Below are positions 46,101 to 54,855 of a stretch of 64,000 nt of DNA, piece by piece. Position numbers and translations under genes: made by a program. Within the stretch, counting starts at the first letter, position 1. Each line of letters begins with the position of its first letter. Origin of the DNA: Allomeiothermus sp035760705 (lineage in GTDB: Bacteria > Deinococcota > Deinococci > Deinococcales > Thermaceae); assembly GCA_035760705.1 (NCBI GenBank), contig DASTSL010000016.1, positions 32,460 to 96,459 of the forward strand, read 5' to 3'. Below the pieces are notes generated by a model. It made no database searches and was not told where the DNA came from. It saw nothing but the letters and a program-made list of their open reading frames with translations.

Positions 46101-47501
46101 ATGCTGAAGAAAGAATACAGCGCCGTCACCTACGTCTCGGGGCCGCTCTTGTTCCTCGAGGGGGCCCAGGACCTGGCTTACGGAGCTATCGTCAACATCA
46201 CCGACGGCTCGGGCCGGGTGCGCGGCGGTCAGGTGATCGAAGTTTCCGACCAGTACACCGTGCTCCAGGTGTTCGAGGAGACCTCGGGGCTCGATCTTGC
46301 CAACACCAAGGTGAGCCTGGTGGAAGACGTGGCCCGCCTGGGTGTCTCCAAGGAGATGGTGGGCCGGGCCTTCAACGGGATCGGGCGCCCCATCGACGGG
46401 CTGCCCCCGGTGGTGGCCGAGAAGCGCCTGCCCATCAACGGCTCCCCCATCAACCCGGTGTCGCGCGAGAAGCCCGAGGAGTTCATCCAGACCGGCGTCT
46501 CGGCCATCGACATGAACATGACGTTGGTGCGGGGGCAGAAGCTCCCCATCTTCTCCGGCTCGGGTCTGCCGCACAACGAGCTGGCCGCCCAGATCGCCCG
46601 CCAGGCCAAGGTGCTGGGCGAGGGTGAGGGCTTCGCGGTGGTGTTCGCCGCGATGGGGATCACCCAGCGCGAGGTGAGCTACTTCTTGCAGGAGTTCGAG
46701 CGCACCGGAGCGTTGGCCCGAAGCGTGCTCTTCCTCAACAAAGCCGACGACCCCACCGTGGAGCGCCTCCTGACCCCGCGCATGGCCCTCACCGCCGCCG
46801 AGTACCTGGCCTTCGAGCACGACTACCACGTGCTGGTGATCCTCACCGACATGACCAACTACTGCGAGGCCCTGCGCGAGATCGGCGGGGCCCGCGAGGA
46901 GATCCCGGGCCGCCGCGGCTACCCCGGTTACATGTACACCGACCTGGCCTCGATCTACGAGCGGGCCGGGGTGGTGCACGGTAAGAAGGGCTCGGTCACC
47001 CAGATCCCCATCCTCTCGATGCCGGGTGACGACATCACCCACCCCATCCCCGACCTCACCGGCTATATCACCGAGGGGCAGATCTTCATCGCCCGCGAGC
47101 TGGCCCAGCAGGGTATCTACCCGCCCATCAACGTGCAGCCTAGCCTCTCGCGGCTGATGAACAACGGGATCGGCAAGGGCAAGACCCGCGCCGACCACAA
47201 GGAGCTGGCCGACCAGCTCTTCTCCAGCTACGCCCGCGGCGTGAACCTCCGCCGCCTGGTGGCGATCACCGGCGAGGACGCCCTCACCGACACCGACAAG
47301 AAGTACTTGCGCTTCGCCGAGAACTTCGAGCGGAAGTTCATCAACCAGGGCCAGAAAGACCGCAGCATCGAGGAGACCCTCAACATCGGTTGGGCCTTGC
47401 TCTCGGACTTCCCGCCCTCGGAACTCAAGCGCATCCGCCGCGAGTACATCGACCAGTACTACCAGAAGACCGGGAAGCTCGAGGAGCTGGTGGGAGCATA
47501 G
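46101..47501 (+). CDS. atpB: V/A-type ATPase subunit B
   Basis: A 466-residue non-catalytic nucleotide-binding subunit. It lacks an intact P-loop (the corresponding place reads FSGSGLPHNEL), as expected for B. IYTDLASIYERAG and the C-terminal TLNIGWALLS are typical. It alternates with A in the head. AAGGAGG lies before the ATG, 11 bases after atpA. A palindromic element and 93 bases separate it from atpD. Confidence 0.97.
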   Translation: MLKKEYSAVTYVSGPLLFLEGAQDLAYGAIVNITDGSGRVRGGQVIEVSDQYTVLQVFEETSGLDLANTKVSLVEDVARLGVSKEMVGRAFNGIGRPIDGLPPVVAEKRLPINGSPINPVSREKPEEFIQTGVSAIDMNMTLVRGQKLPIFSGSGLPHNELAAQIARQAKVLGEGEGFAVVFAAMGITQREVSYFLQEFERTGALARSVLFLNKADDPTVERLLTPRMALTAAEYLAFEHDYHVLVILTDMTNYCEALREIGGAREEIPGRRGYPGYMYTDLASIYERAGVVHGKKGSVTQIPILSMPGDDITHPIPDLTGYITEGQIFIARELAQQGIYPPINVQPSLSRLMNNGIGKGKTRADHKELADQLFSSYARGVNLRRLVAITGEDALTDTDKKYLRFAENFERKFINQGQKDRSIEETLNIGWALLSDFPPSELKRIRREYIDQYYQKTGKLEELVGA

Positions 47502-47510
47502 GGATGCGGC

Positions 47511-47580
47511 CATACGTCACAGGTCGTACGTCGTACGCAAAAGCCGGAGGCGTAAGCCCTAGGGCGTATGACGTACGACG
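47511..47580 (+). repeat. GTACGAC hairpin family, copy 2, between atpB and atpD
   Basis: Arms 47523-47538 and 47564-47579 (16 bp, one mismatch) around a 25-base loop; the right arm reads GCGTATGACGTACGAC. It fills most of the gap between the two genes, ending 15 bases before the atpD ATG. Confidence 0.75.
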
Positions 47581-47594
47581 CACCGGAGGTGCCA

Positions 47595-48266
47595 ATGGCT
47601 GAACAAGTCAGTCCTACCCGCTCCACGCTCCTGGCCAAGCGCGACCAGAAACGCCTGGCGATCCAGGGGGCGGACCTGCTCAAGAACAAGCGGGACGCCC
47701 TCATCGCGGAGTTCTTCGCCCTGGTCAAAGACTCGCTCTCGGCCCGCGAAGCCTTGCAGAACGCGGCCAAGGAAGCCTATTTCCGCATCCTGCTGGCCAA
47801 ATCTTTCGACGGTCCCGAGGCGGTGGAGTCTTTGTCCCTCTCCGGTGGCAGCACCGAGGTGGGGCTCCAGGTGGAAAGCCTCTACGGGGTCAAGGTTCCC
47901 CGGATCAACCCGCCGCAAAGCAATGGCGAGCTGAGCTTCAGCCCCATCGGAGTCGGCCCCTCGACCCTCGAGGCCGCCCGCCAATTCCGCGCCCTGGCCG
48001 GGGCCATCCTGCAAGTCGCCAACACCGAGAACCGTCTGCGCAAGATCGGCGAGGAGATCAAGAAGACCTCGCGCCGGGTGAACGCCCTCGAGCAGATCAC
48101 CATCCCTGAGATCAACGAGCAGATCAAGTTCGTCTCGGACACCCTCGACCAGCGGGCCTTGGAGGAGGTCACCACCCTCAAGCGCATCAAGAAAAAGATC
48201 GAACTGCGCAACGCCACCGAACGCGGCGAGGTGCGGGCGGACCTCGAGGTCGGCGCCGGGTTGTAA
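47595..48266 (+). CDS. atpD: V/A-type ATPase subunit D (central shaft)
   Basis: A 223-residue protein of two long helices, one at each end, with a short beta part between, the form of the rotor shaft. The opening SPTRSTLLAKRDQKRLA and the closing TTLKRIKKKIELRN are typical. The ATG at 47595 has GGAGGTGCC upstream; the frame extends 9 codons into the repeat element but has no start signal there. It is the last gene of the operon. Confidence 0.96.
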   Translation: MAEQVSPTRSTLLAKRDQKRLAIQGADLLKNKRDALIAEFFALVKDSLSAREALQNAAKEAYFRILLAKSFDGPEAVESLSLSGGSTEVGLQVESLYGVKVPRINPPQSNGELSFSPIGVGPSTLEAARQFRALAGAILQVANTENRLRKIGEEIKKTSRRVNALEQITIPEINEQIKFVSDTLDQRALEEVTTLKRIKKKIELRNATERGEVRADLEVGAGL

Positions 48267-48286
48267 ATAAACCTTCAGGCCGGTTT

Positions 48287-48312
48287 ACCCCGCCCACCGG
48301 CGGGGTCTTTTT
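48287..48312 (+). terminator. Intrinsic terminator of the V/A-ATPase operon
   Basis: ACCCCGCC / GGCGGGGT stem (48287-48294, 48299-48306) with a CACC loop, then CTTTTT. Confidence 0.93.
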
Positions 48313-48377
48313 CGTCCCCCAATAGGGTTTTCCCGCCTCGGGGTAGACTGAGGCGCAAGCTCAAGGAGGGGTCATAC

Positions 48378-49427
48378 ATGAAGCGACTGCTGTTTTCGCT
48401 GCTCTTCGGATTCTTGCTCCTGGGCCTGGCGCAATCCTCGAGCCGTGTACCCCCCGGCTGGCTCGAGATTCCCGGCCCCGAAGGGACGATGTGCTCGGAT
48501 GGCTCGCCGTGGAAGTTCTACGTGAGCCCCGGGGCCGCGAACAAGGTGGTGCTGGATTTCCAGGGGGGCGGGGCTTGCTGGAACGAGGGCAACTGCAACC
48601 CCCAGACCGCGACCTACACCCGTGCCGTCCAGGCCAACGAACTCTTTTTAGCTCAGGGGATCTACAACCGCCTCAGCACCGCCAACCCCTTCTATGGCTG
48701 GACCCACGTTTTCGTGCCCTACTGTACGGCGGACATCCACTGGGGGAACGCCACCGTGCAGTACGGCCAGACCACCATCCAGCACAAGGGCGCGCTGAAC
48801 GCGAAGGCGGCCCTGGACTGGCTTTTCGCCAACCGCCAGAGCCCCGACACGGTGTTCGTGACCGGCTGTAGCGCGGGGGCTTACGGTTCGGTGATGTGGG
48901 CGCCTTACGTGATGCGGCAGTACCCCACCGCCAAGGTGATCCAACTCGGAGATGCCGGGGTCGGCGTAGTCAACGACGCCTTCGCCAACACCGGGTTCAA
49001 GAATTGGAAGGCTGAAGGAGCTCTGCCGGACTGGATTCCCGATCTGGCCGCGGCCAGATCCGAGGCCTCGAAGATTCGGCTGCCCGCCATCTACGCCGCC
49101 GTCGCTAAGGCCTACCCTAAAAACGTGCTGGCGCAGTACACCACCGCCCAGGACAACACCCAGATCTTCTTTTACGGCCTGATGAAGGGCGAACCGCAGC
49201 CCAGCCAGGCCACCGCGGTGGAGTGGGTGCAGGGGGCCATCGGCAACTTGGCGGCGATCAAGCAGGCCAGCCCCAACTTTTTTAGCTTCGTGGCCCCCGG
49301 TGGGCAGCACTGCGTGATCCCGCGCCCGGAGTTTTACACCCTCAAAGTAGGGGATACCACGCTGCTCGAGTGGGTGAACAAGCTGGTCAAGACGGGAAAC
49401 CCCGGCGACGTGGCCCCGCCGCGCTAG
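48378..49427 (+). CDS. Secreted pectin acetylesterase family (PAE/Notum-like) hydrolase
   Basis: A 349-residue protein with a signal peptide (about 1-19). The alpha/beta-hydrolase features of the PAE family are visible: oxyanion-hole segment GGGACW (63-68), the nucleophile Ser165 in GCSAGAYG, and a C-terminal His in APGGQHCVIP. The PYCTADIHWG stretch near 115-124 is also typical. It is probably an exported carboxyl-ester hydrolase; bacterial substrates of this family are not settled. AAGGAGGGG precedes the ATG, and it is a single gene after the ATPase terminator. Confidence 0.85.
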   Translation: MKRLLFSLLFGFLLLGLAQSSSRVPPGWLEIPGPEGTMCSDGSPWKFYVSPGAANKVVLDFQGGGACWNEGNCNPQTATYTRAVQANELFLAQGIYNRLSTANPFYGWTHVFVPYCTADIHWGNATVQYGQTTIQHKGALNAKAALDWLFANRQSPDTVFVTGCSAGAYGSVMWAPYVMRQYPTAKVIQLGDAGVGVVNDAFANTGFKNWKAEGALPDWIPDLAAARSEASKIRLPAIYAAVAKAYPKNVLAQYTTAQDNTQIFFYGLMKGEPQPSQATAVEWVQGAIGNLAAIKQASPNFFSFVAPGGQHCVIPRPEFYTLKVGDTTLLEWVNKLVKTGNPGDVAPPR

Positions 49428-49549
49428 GCGCCCGGACTGACCTCAGACCCCGGCTCGCTCATCCGCCAGATGGTGAGCAGGGCCGACTCTTCGGCGTAAA
49501 GCGCTAGGGGTGGCCCTGGCTTTTACTCCGGTGAAAAATGCTGTCGTCT

Positions 49550-50353
49550 TTATCCCAGATTCTCCCAGGTGACATGCTCCTCCTGGATTTGCAAGGGCGC
49601 TTTCTTGGGTGCGAACCCGGCGAACCACTCGCGCAGGGAGGGCTCGAGCCCCACCAATACCTTGTGCACGGTGGATTTCTTGAGCGGGGCGGCTTGTAAG
49701 AGTCCGGTGAGCAGTTGATCCCCGCCCGACTCCACCAGGCGGGCGGCCTGGGTGGTGAACTGCCCCTGGAACCAAAGCTGATCGGAGAGGCTGTGCGGTT
49801 TGCGGTCGTAGCCGCCCAGGCTGGGCTCCTGCGGGGTCAGCCCGGCGATCAGGGTTCCCCAGGCCACGGCCTGTTCGTAAAGCTCGGGGCGGGCTTCATG
49901 GAGGGCCAGCAGATACAGGTAGTTGGCGACGAACTCGTCCACCCAGCGCACCCGGGTGCGCAAGCCCCAGGCCACCTGAACCGCGTGGGCGTACTCGTGC
50001 CCTAAGTTGAGGTCGAGGAAGTTCTCCACCCGTCCGGGAAGTTTCCCCGTCAGCTTGGCGGCGGGCATTAACACCTCGCGCAGCCGCCAGACGAAGCGCT
50101 CCGGGTAGCGGGCCGGAATGAACAGGTACAGGCCCTCCTTGAGGCTGGTGCGCTGGAAGGGAAAGCCGTAGGGATGACGGGTGCGGGCTCGCCAGTCCGG
50201 TTCGCCCAGCACCATCACCGTGACCGGCGGGATAGCTTTATGGGTTTTGAGCGTTTGCTCGAGGTCGGCCAAATACTCCTGCAAAGCCTTAGCCCGCAAA
50301 ACCGCCCCGCTCGAGGCCCAGGCGGGCACGGCGGGGTGGGGAAGGGCTTGCAC
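49550..50353 (-). CDS. Putative zinc metallopeptidase-like protein with HEYAH motif
   Basis: A 267-residue protein without a signal peptide. HEYAH (119-123) is an HExxH zinc motif inside a helix, and Glu140 in WVDEFVANY could be the third ligand, in the gluzincin spacing. The family is not one I can name; some DUF2268-like peptidases look similar. The 122 bases between it and the esterase gene carry no clear terminator. Confidence 0.6.
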   Translation of the reverse strand: MQALPHPAVPAWASSGAVLRAKALQEYLADLEQTLKTHKAIPPVTVMVLGEPDWRARTRHPYGFPFQRTSLKEGLYLFIPARYPERFVWRLREVLMPAAKLTGKLPGRVENFLDLNLGHEYAHAVQVAWGLRTRVRWVDEFVANYLYLLALHEARPELYEQAVAWGTLIAGLTPQEPSLGGYDRKPHSLSDQLWFQGQFTTQAARLVESGGDQLLTGLLQAAPLKKSTVHKVLVGLEPSLREWFAGFAPKKAPLQIQEEHVTWENLG

Positions 50354-50378
50354 GCCCTTAGTTTAAGCGGAGTTGGGG

Positions 50379-50591
50379 TTACTCGCTGTCCGATCGGTCG
50401 GGGGTCTTGGTGAGTTTAGAGCTTGTGCTCTCGTACGCCGAGCTGCCGTAGGCCAGGAAGTAACCGGATTCCCCACTGGAACTTCTGGTGGAATCACGGG
50501 TGAACTTGCCCCGCGGCTTTCGTGGGGTAGCGACCCAGAAAAGCAGGGCCAGCAGTACCGCCAACAGGAAGAGGGTCAGTCCCAGGCCCAT
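50379..50591 (-). CDS. Small single-pass membrane protein
   Basis: A 70-residue protein with one membrane segment (GLTLFLLAVLLALLFWVA, about 4-21) and a basic, then Ser-rich, then acidic cytoplasmic or external tail. GAGGTGGGC precedes the ATG. The start lies inside the end of a 39-codon membrane ORF in another frame, so the two are probably coupled. Family not recognised. Confidence 0.5.
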   Translation of the reverse strand: MGLGLTLFLLAVLLALLFWVATPRKPRGKFTRDSTRSSSGESGYFLAYGSSAYESTSSKLTKTPDRSDSE

Positions 50592-50695
50592 TCGCCCACC
50601 TCGATTTCGTTGCCCGAGCGTAGCCCCGCCCGCCACAGCCCGGCGATCGGTACAATCAGCACCAGGCTGATCAGCATCAGCAGCAAGACTTCCAT
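50576..50695 (-). CDS. 39-residue membrane micro-protein
   Basis: An ORF of 39 codons starting MEVLLLMLISLVLIVPIAGL, one membrane segment, and ending EVGEWAWD. TGGAG lies before the ATG. Its stop is 14 bases inside the next membrane ORF (50379-50591). It is too short to recognise by family. The pair lies about 180 bases downstream of a Pho-box-like repeat on the same strand. Confidence 0.45.
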   Translation of the reverse strand: MEVLLLMLISLVLIVPIAGLWRAGLRSGNEIEVGEWAWD

Positions 50696-50874
50696 GACTC
50701 CAGGCTAGCCGGGGGCGGTCAGTGGGGTGTCAGAAATGACCATCGACCATTAAGAGACCGCTCCGGGGAGGCGTCCAGAGCGGTGCTCTCGAGGAGGTTG
50801 CCCTTTGAGCGCACGGCTACGCTCATCCTACTGGCAGGGCTGAGCCTGGATCTTCGCCCTAAGGCTCGAGGATC

Positions 50875-50909
50875 AGGGTAGCCGAAGGAGCGTTACCGCA
50901 GCGTTACAG
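50875..50909 (-). promoter_or_regulatory. Pho-box-like repeat on the minus strand
   Basis: On the minus strand CTGTAAC (50903-50909) and CGGTAAC (50892-50898) are 11 bases apart and are followed by TACCCT (50875-50880) 11 bases later. It points at the two small membrane ORFs. The second repeat is imperfect. Confidence 0.35.
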
Positions 50910-50925
50910 CTGGAAAGCGTGGTAT

Positions 50926-50978
50926 GCTATACGTCATACGCCAAAACCAATTCCCGCGTTTAACGTAGGACGTACGAC
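50926..50978 (-). repeat. GTACGAC hairpin family, copy 3, at the end of recG
   Basis: It begins GCTATACGTCATACGCC, matching the left arm at 29824, and ends GGACGTACGAC at the recG stop codon. The inner part is less symmetrical than in copies 1 and 2. It may serve as the transcript end of recG. Confidence 0.6.
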
Positions 50979-53401
50979 TAAATCACTTCCCTAAACCCGA
51001 TGGCCTCCGCCCGTGCCTGGAGCTCGCGTTTCAACAGGGCGTGTTTGGGATGGTCCAAGTAGGGGTCGGACTCGAGGATGCGTTTGGCCAACTCCCGCGC
51101 CCGCTCGATGGTCTCGGCGTCCGAGGCCAGATCGCCTAGCTTGAGGTCGGGCATCCCCGACTGGCGCACCCCGCGTAGCTCGCCGGGGCCGCGCAGCTCG
51201 AGGTCTTTCTCGGCGATGTAAAAGCCGTCGGTGCTCTCCTCGATGACCCGCAACCGGCTCATGGTCTTCTTGCTGGTCTCGCCCGCGATCAGGACACAGT
51301 AGGCCTCGAGGCCGCCCCGCCCCACCCGCCCGCGCAACTGGTGGAGCTGGGCCAGCCCGAAGCGCTCGGCGTTCTCGATGACCATCACCGTGGCCTGGGG
51401 GATGTCCACCCCCACCTCGATCACGGTGGTGGAGACCAGCAGATCGAAGTGCCGGTAGCGGAAGCGCTCCATCACCGCGTCTTTCTCCTCGGCCCGCATC
51501 TTGCCGTGGAGGAGGTCAATCCGCACGTCGGGCAAAAGCTCCTGGAGTTCCTCGGCCAGCCGGGTGGCGGCCTGGAGTTCGGCGGTGACCTCGCTCTCGC
51601 CCTCTTCGATCATCGGCGTGACCACGAAAGCCTGGTGCCCTTTCTGGATCTCCTGCCGGGCGAAGGCGTAAGCCTGGTGGCGCAGCTTGTGGGTGAGTAC
51701 CTTGGTCTTGACCGGGGTGCGTCCGGGCGGGAGTTCGTCAATCTGCGAGACCTCGAGGTCGCCGTACATGGTCAGGGCCAGCGAGCGCGGGATCGGCGTG
51801 GCCGACATCACCAGCACGTCCGGGCGGCTTTTGAGCAGCTTGCGCCGCTGCATCACCCCGAAGCGGTGCTCCTCGTCGATGACCGCCAGGCCCAAATCTT
51901 TGAACTCCACCCCCTCCTGGATGAGCGCGTGGGTCCCCACCACCACGTCGGTATGGGCCGAGCGCAGCCGGTCCAGGGCCTCGCGCTTCTCCCCGGCAGG
52001 CATCGAGCCCACCAGCAAGTCCACCGTCACCCCCAGCGGGAAGAGGTATTTTTGCAGGTTGGCGTAGTGCTGTTTGGCCAGGATCTCGGTGGGGGCCATC
52101 AGGGCACCCTGAGCCCCGTTCTGGGTGGCGACATAGAGCGCGGCGGCGGCCACGGCGGTCTTCCCCGAGCCCACGTCGCCCTGCACCAGCCTGGCCATCT
52201 GCTTCTCCGACTGCATATCGGCCAGGATTTCGTCGAGCACCCGCTCCTGTGCCTTGGTGAGCCGGAAGGGGAGGGAAGAGCGGAACTTCTGGATCATCTC
52301 CGGCTCGACCCTAAACATCCGGCCCAAAAGCCCCGATCCACCCGACTGGATCATGACCTTTAGCTCGAGCAGCAAATACTCGTCGAACTTGAGGCGCTCG
52401 AGCGCACGAGCCAATTCTTCCTCGGAATCGGGGAAGTGGGCTTGTTGCAGGGCCCACCGCAGCGGCGGGAAGCTCAGGTACTGGCCGCCCAGGGCGATGA
52501 CCTGCTGTGGCGCGCTATTCGAGGCGCGCAGATACGGACCCAGCGGGTCGGGGAGGGTCGGGAAGGCCTCGAGCCCCCGCCACGCCGAGCGCCTCAGGAA
52601 GGCTTGCCCGATTCCCTCCTTGGCCGGGTACACCGGCACGATCCGCCCGGTCGAGAGCGATTCGCCCTCCTCGTTCTCGAAGTACTCAACCATCAAGCTG
52701 ATGTGGCTGCCGCGCTTTTGCACCTTGCCCGAGATGATGACGCTCGAGCCCTCCTGAAACGACTTGAGCACCCACGGCTGGTTGAACCACACCGCGGTGA
52801 ACTTCCAGCCCCAGGCGTCCATCAGCCGTACCTGGACCAGCGTGATGCCCTTGCGTGGGGTCTTGACCATCTCCTTAGAGAGCACCTTGCCCACCACGGT
52901 GGCTTTTTCGCCGTCGTGTACCTCGCGGATGCTCACCAGGGCGCGGCGGTCCTCGTAGCGGCGGGGATAGTTGTGCAGGAGGTCGCGCAGCGTGCGGATG
53001 CCCAACTCGCTCATCTTTTTCTTGCCCCCCAGCCCGAGCGCGATGGATTCCACCGGGGAATCGAGCGTGAGCCCTTCGGGTGGGGGTGCAGTTTCCGGCT
53101 TGGGCGTCGGGGCGGGAGTGGGCGGTGTTTTAGGAGCTGCTTCGGTGGCGGAAATTAGGGTTCGTCCGTCGAGCAGGGCGATCACCTTTTGGAGCCGCCC
53201 CAGCCGTTCTTCTTGCGAGAGGTCGCGGTAGCCCTCGAGCAATCTCCTGACCTCGGGGAACGGCCCGGCCAGGTTTTGTGCTAGCTTCTCGAGCCCACCC
53301 GCCACCACCCGGTCTTGCGCCCCGTCGGCCAGTTCGCGTCGGAGCGGTCTAAGCAGGCGTTCTTTGAGTTCGTCCCGCGTGGCGGCCACAAAGAACATCA
53401 T
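50978..53401 (-). CDS. recG: ATP-dependent DNA helicase RecG
   Basis: An 807-residue helicase: N-terminal helical extension (about 1-115), a wedge/OB domain (about 160-290), then two helicase domains with Walker A GDVGSGKT, DEEH box in AVIDEEHRFG, SATPIPRSLA and QLRGRVGRGG. It remodels stalled forks and Holliday junctions. The N-terminal extension, with a Pro/Thr-rich linker, is longer than in E. coli RecG and is common in Deinococcus-Thermus. Start at the first ATG of an ATGATG pair (53401); the frame continues 38 codons upstream without support. Confidence 0.93.
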   Translation of the reverse strand: MMFFVAATRDELKERLLRPLRRELADGAQDRVVAGGLEKLAQNLAGPFPEVRRLLEGYRDLSQEERLGRLQKVIALLDGRTLISATEAAPKTPPTPAPTPKPETAPPPEGLTLDSPVESIALGLGGKKKMSELGIRTLRDLLHNYPRRYEDRRALVSIREVHDGEKATVVGKVLSKEMVKTPRKGITLVQVRLMDAWGWKFTAVWFNQPWVLKSFQEGSSVIISGKVQKRGSHISLMVEYFENEEGESLSTGRIVPVYPAKEGIGQAFLRRSAWRGLEAFPTLPDPLGPYLRASNSAPQQVIALGGQYLSFPPLRWALQQAHFPDSEEELARALERLKFDEYLLLELKVMIQSGGSGLLGRMFRVEPEMIQKFRSSLPFRLTKAQERVLDEILADMQSEKQMARLVQGDVGSGKTAVAAAALYVATQNGAQGALMAPTEILAKQHYANLQKYLFPLGVTVDLLVGSMPAGEKREALDRLRSAHTDVVVGTHALIQEGVEFKDLGLAVIDEEHRFGVMQRRKLLKSRPDVLVMSATPIPRSLALTMYGDLEVSQIDELPPGRTPVKTKVLTHKLRHQAYAFARQEIQKGHQAFVVTPMIEEGESEVTAELQAATRLAEELQELLPDVRIDLLHGKMRAEEKDAVMERFRYRHFDLLVSTTVIEVGVDIPQATVMVIENAERFGLAQLHQLRGRVGRGGLEAYCVLIAGETSKKTMSRLRVIEESTDGFYIAEKDLELRGPGELRGVRQSGMPDLKLGDLASDAETIERARELAKRILESDPYLDHPKHALLKRELQARAEAIGFREVI

Positions 53402-53562
53402 GCCATGTTCGGGCTGAATTCTGTTAGTAGCAAAATGGCTGATCGGTTTGTATTGTTTACGTCCGGCTATCGCTATCCCAGGGCGTAGGGAGATCTCCCT
53501 CTCGCCCCTAACCACCCCTCAGCAAGCCGGAGATGTTTGGCTCGCGGCGCGGGGTGGACGGC

Positions 53563-53579
53563 CTACCCCCTCTGACGAA
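53563..53579 (+). repeat. Interspersed repeat, copy 2 (CTACCCCCTCTGACGAA)
   Basis: Identical to 7883-7899 over 17 bases; similarity continues downstream with gaps. Confidence 0.5.
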
Positions 53580-53828
53580 TAAAGCGCGGATTCACGGCCT
53601 TTGATGCTGTTTCCTCGATGTGTACGGGAGCGCCAAGCTGGAAGGGGGTTTTTTATCGGAGAAAAAAGCACCTTTGCAGGGACGCAACGCCTTACGTCCA
53701 CTGTTCGTCAGGGCATAGCCGACTGGGGTCGTGGTCATCTTGGATCGGCGGGATGGCGGAGCGGGTAGAAGCCGCCTCGGGTCGTGGGAGACCGAGCCGA
53801 TGGGCGGATAGTCGCTGGGCGTGGGCGA

Positions 53829-53863
53829 CTGTAACGAGGCTGTAACGCAATCGGGCGTACAGT
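53829..53863 (+). promoter_or_regulatory. Pho-box-like promoter of the nuclease-like gene
   Basis: Two perfect CTGTAAC repeats (53829-53835 and 53840-53846), 11 bases apart, are followed 11 bases later by a -10 TACAGT (53858-53863). This is the layout of PhoB-activated promoters, where the box takes the place of the -35. Confidence 0.6.
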
Positions 53864-53886
53864 GGGGGCGTTTTAGGGAGGATTTT

Positions 53887-54813
53887 ATGAAAGCCATTCA
53901 GCAGCGGGGCGATCTGATCGTGGGGTTTGTGAAGCTGGGCGATGAAAATGGGCGAGCCGGAAGCGTGGGGAGCCAGGTGCACGACGGCGACACCATCGAG
54001 GTGCGGGCTCCGGGCGGATTCGGGGTACGGCTCTTGGGGGTGGATGCCCCGGAGATCAGCTTTCGCCTGCCTGGCTCGAGCAACTTCGCCGAGATCAGCG
54101 ACCCGCGCTGGGAGACCTTCCTCTCCGACCCCTTCGGCCCCGACCTCAAGCTCCCGGCGGGGCTCAAAAAGCACCTCGAGCAAAGCGTTGGCCCCGGCTG
54201 CGCCACCAACCACTACACCCACGCCCGCAAGGCCGAGGTAGCGCTCGAGCGGGAAGTCCGCGCCGACCTCAAAGCGCTGGGCAAAACCGCGGCTACTTTC
54301 AACTTCTTCCTGGTCTTCGCCCACGAGACGATGGACCGCTATGGGCGTTTTCTGGCCTTTATCAACCGTGACCAGCCTACCGGGCAGCGCCCCCTCACCT
54401 ACAACGAGCGGATGCTCGAGCAGGGTCGGGTGATTCCCTACTTCTTCTGGCCCAACATCAACCCCTTTCGCAAACAGCCCAGCGTGGTGGACGCGGTGAT
54501 CCCGCCCTTCAAGGCCAAGACCATCGCCGACTCCACCCCCACCCTGCGCCGAGCGATGGACTGGGTGCGCCAGGCCAGGGCCAATGGGGTCGGTCTGTTC
54601 GAGAAGAAAAACCCGCTCCGGCTCTTGCCCTTCGAGCTGCGCTATCTGGCTGATCGGCGGGTTCCCGAGCGCTGGACCATTGACCTCAGCCACAACACCG
54701 ACGTGCTGATCCCGCCGGGCGAGTATTACCGGGTCCCCAACCCCGAAGACCGGCTGTTTTTGCCGCCCGAATACGTCCCGCTCTTTGTGCAGAAGGGTTG
54801 GAAGAAGGGTTGA
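53887..54813 (+). CDS. Staphylococcal nuclease-like (thermonuclease fold) protein
   Basis: A 308-residue protein. Residues 31-57 (VHDGDTIEV, RLLGVDAPE) are the active-site core of the SNase family: Asp33, Asp35, Arg48, Asp53 and Glu56 are in place, and MDRYGRFLAF follows near 166-175 with the second Arg. A large insertion between them and a C-terminal part of about 110 residues are not recognised. No signal peptide is seen, so it may act inside or be released by an unknown route. The ATG lies 23 bases after the Pho-type -10 box, which suggests a phosphate-starvation nuclease. Confidence 0.75.
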   Translation: MKAIQQRGDLIVGFVKLGDENGRAGSVGSQVHDGDTIEVRAPGGFGVRLLGVDAPEISFRLPGSSNFAEISDPRWETFLSDPFGPDLKLPAGLKKHLEQSVGPGCATNHYTHARKAEVALEREVRADLKALGKTAATFNFFLVFAHETMDRYGRFLAFINRDQPTGQRPLTYNERMLEQGRVIPYFFWPNINPFRKQPSVVDAVIPPFKAKTIADSTPTLRRAMDWVRQARANGVGLFEKKNPLRLLPFELRYLADRRVPERWTIDLSHNTDVLIPPGEYYRVPNPEDRLFLPPEYVPLFVQKGWKKG

Positions 54814-54855
54814 AGATCCTGAATCCGGCCCCGTGGTCCTTGAGCGCGGGGCGCT

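Larger units (their letters stand above)
53402..53886. other. Divergent intergenic region recG / nuclease-like gene
   Basis: 485 bases. It includes copy 2 of the 17-bp repeat, a stretch with GGGTTTTTTATC and GAGAAAAAAGC (about 53646-53670), several GGGxxxGAxCC type short repeats, and the Pho-box promoter near its right end. No coding signal convinces me. Confidence 0.5.

Noticed and set aside
49440..49549. Terminator between the esterase and the HExxH protein
   Set aside because: AGGGCC and GGCCCT could pair, but the loop is over 25 bases and the tail is interrupted, so it is too weak to list.
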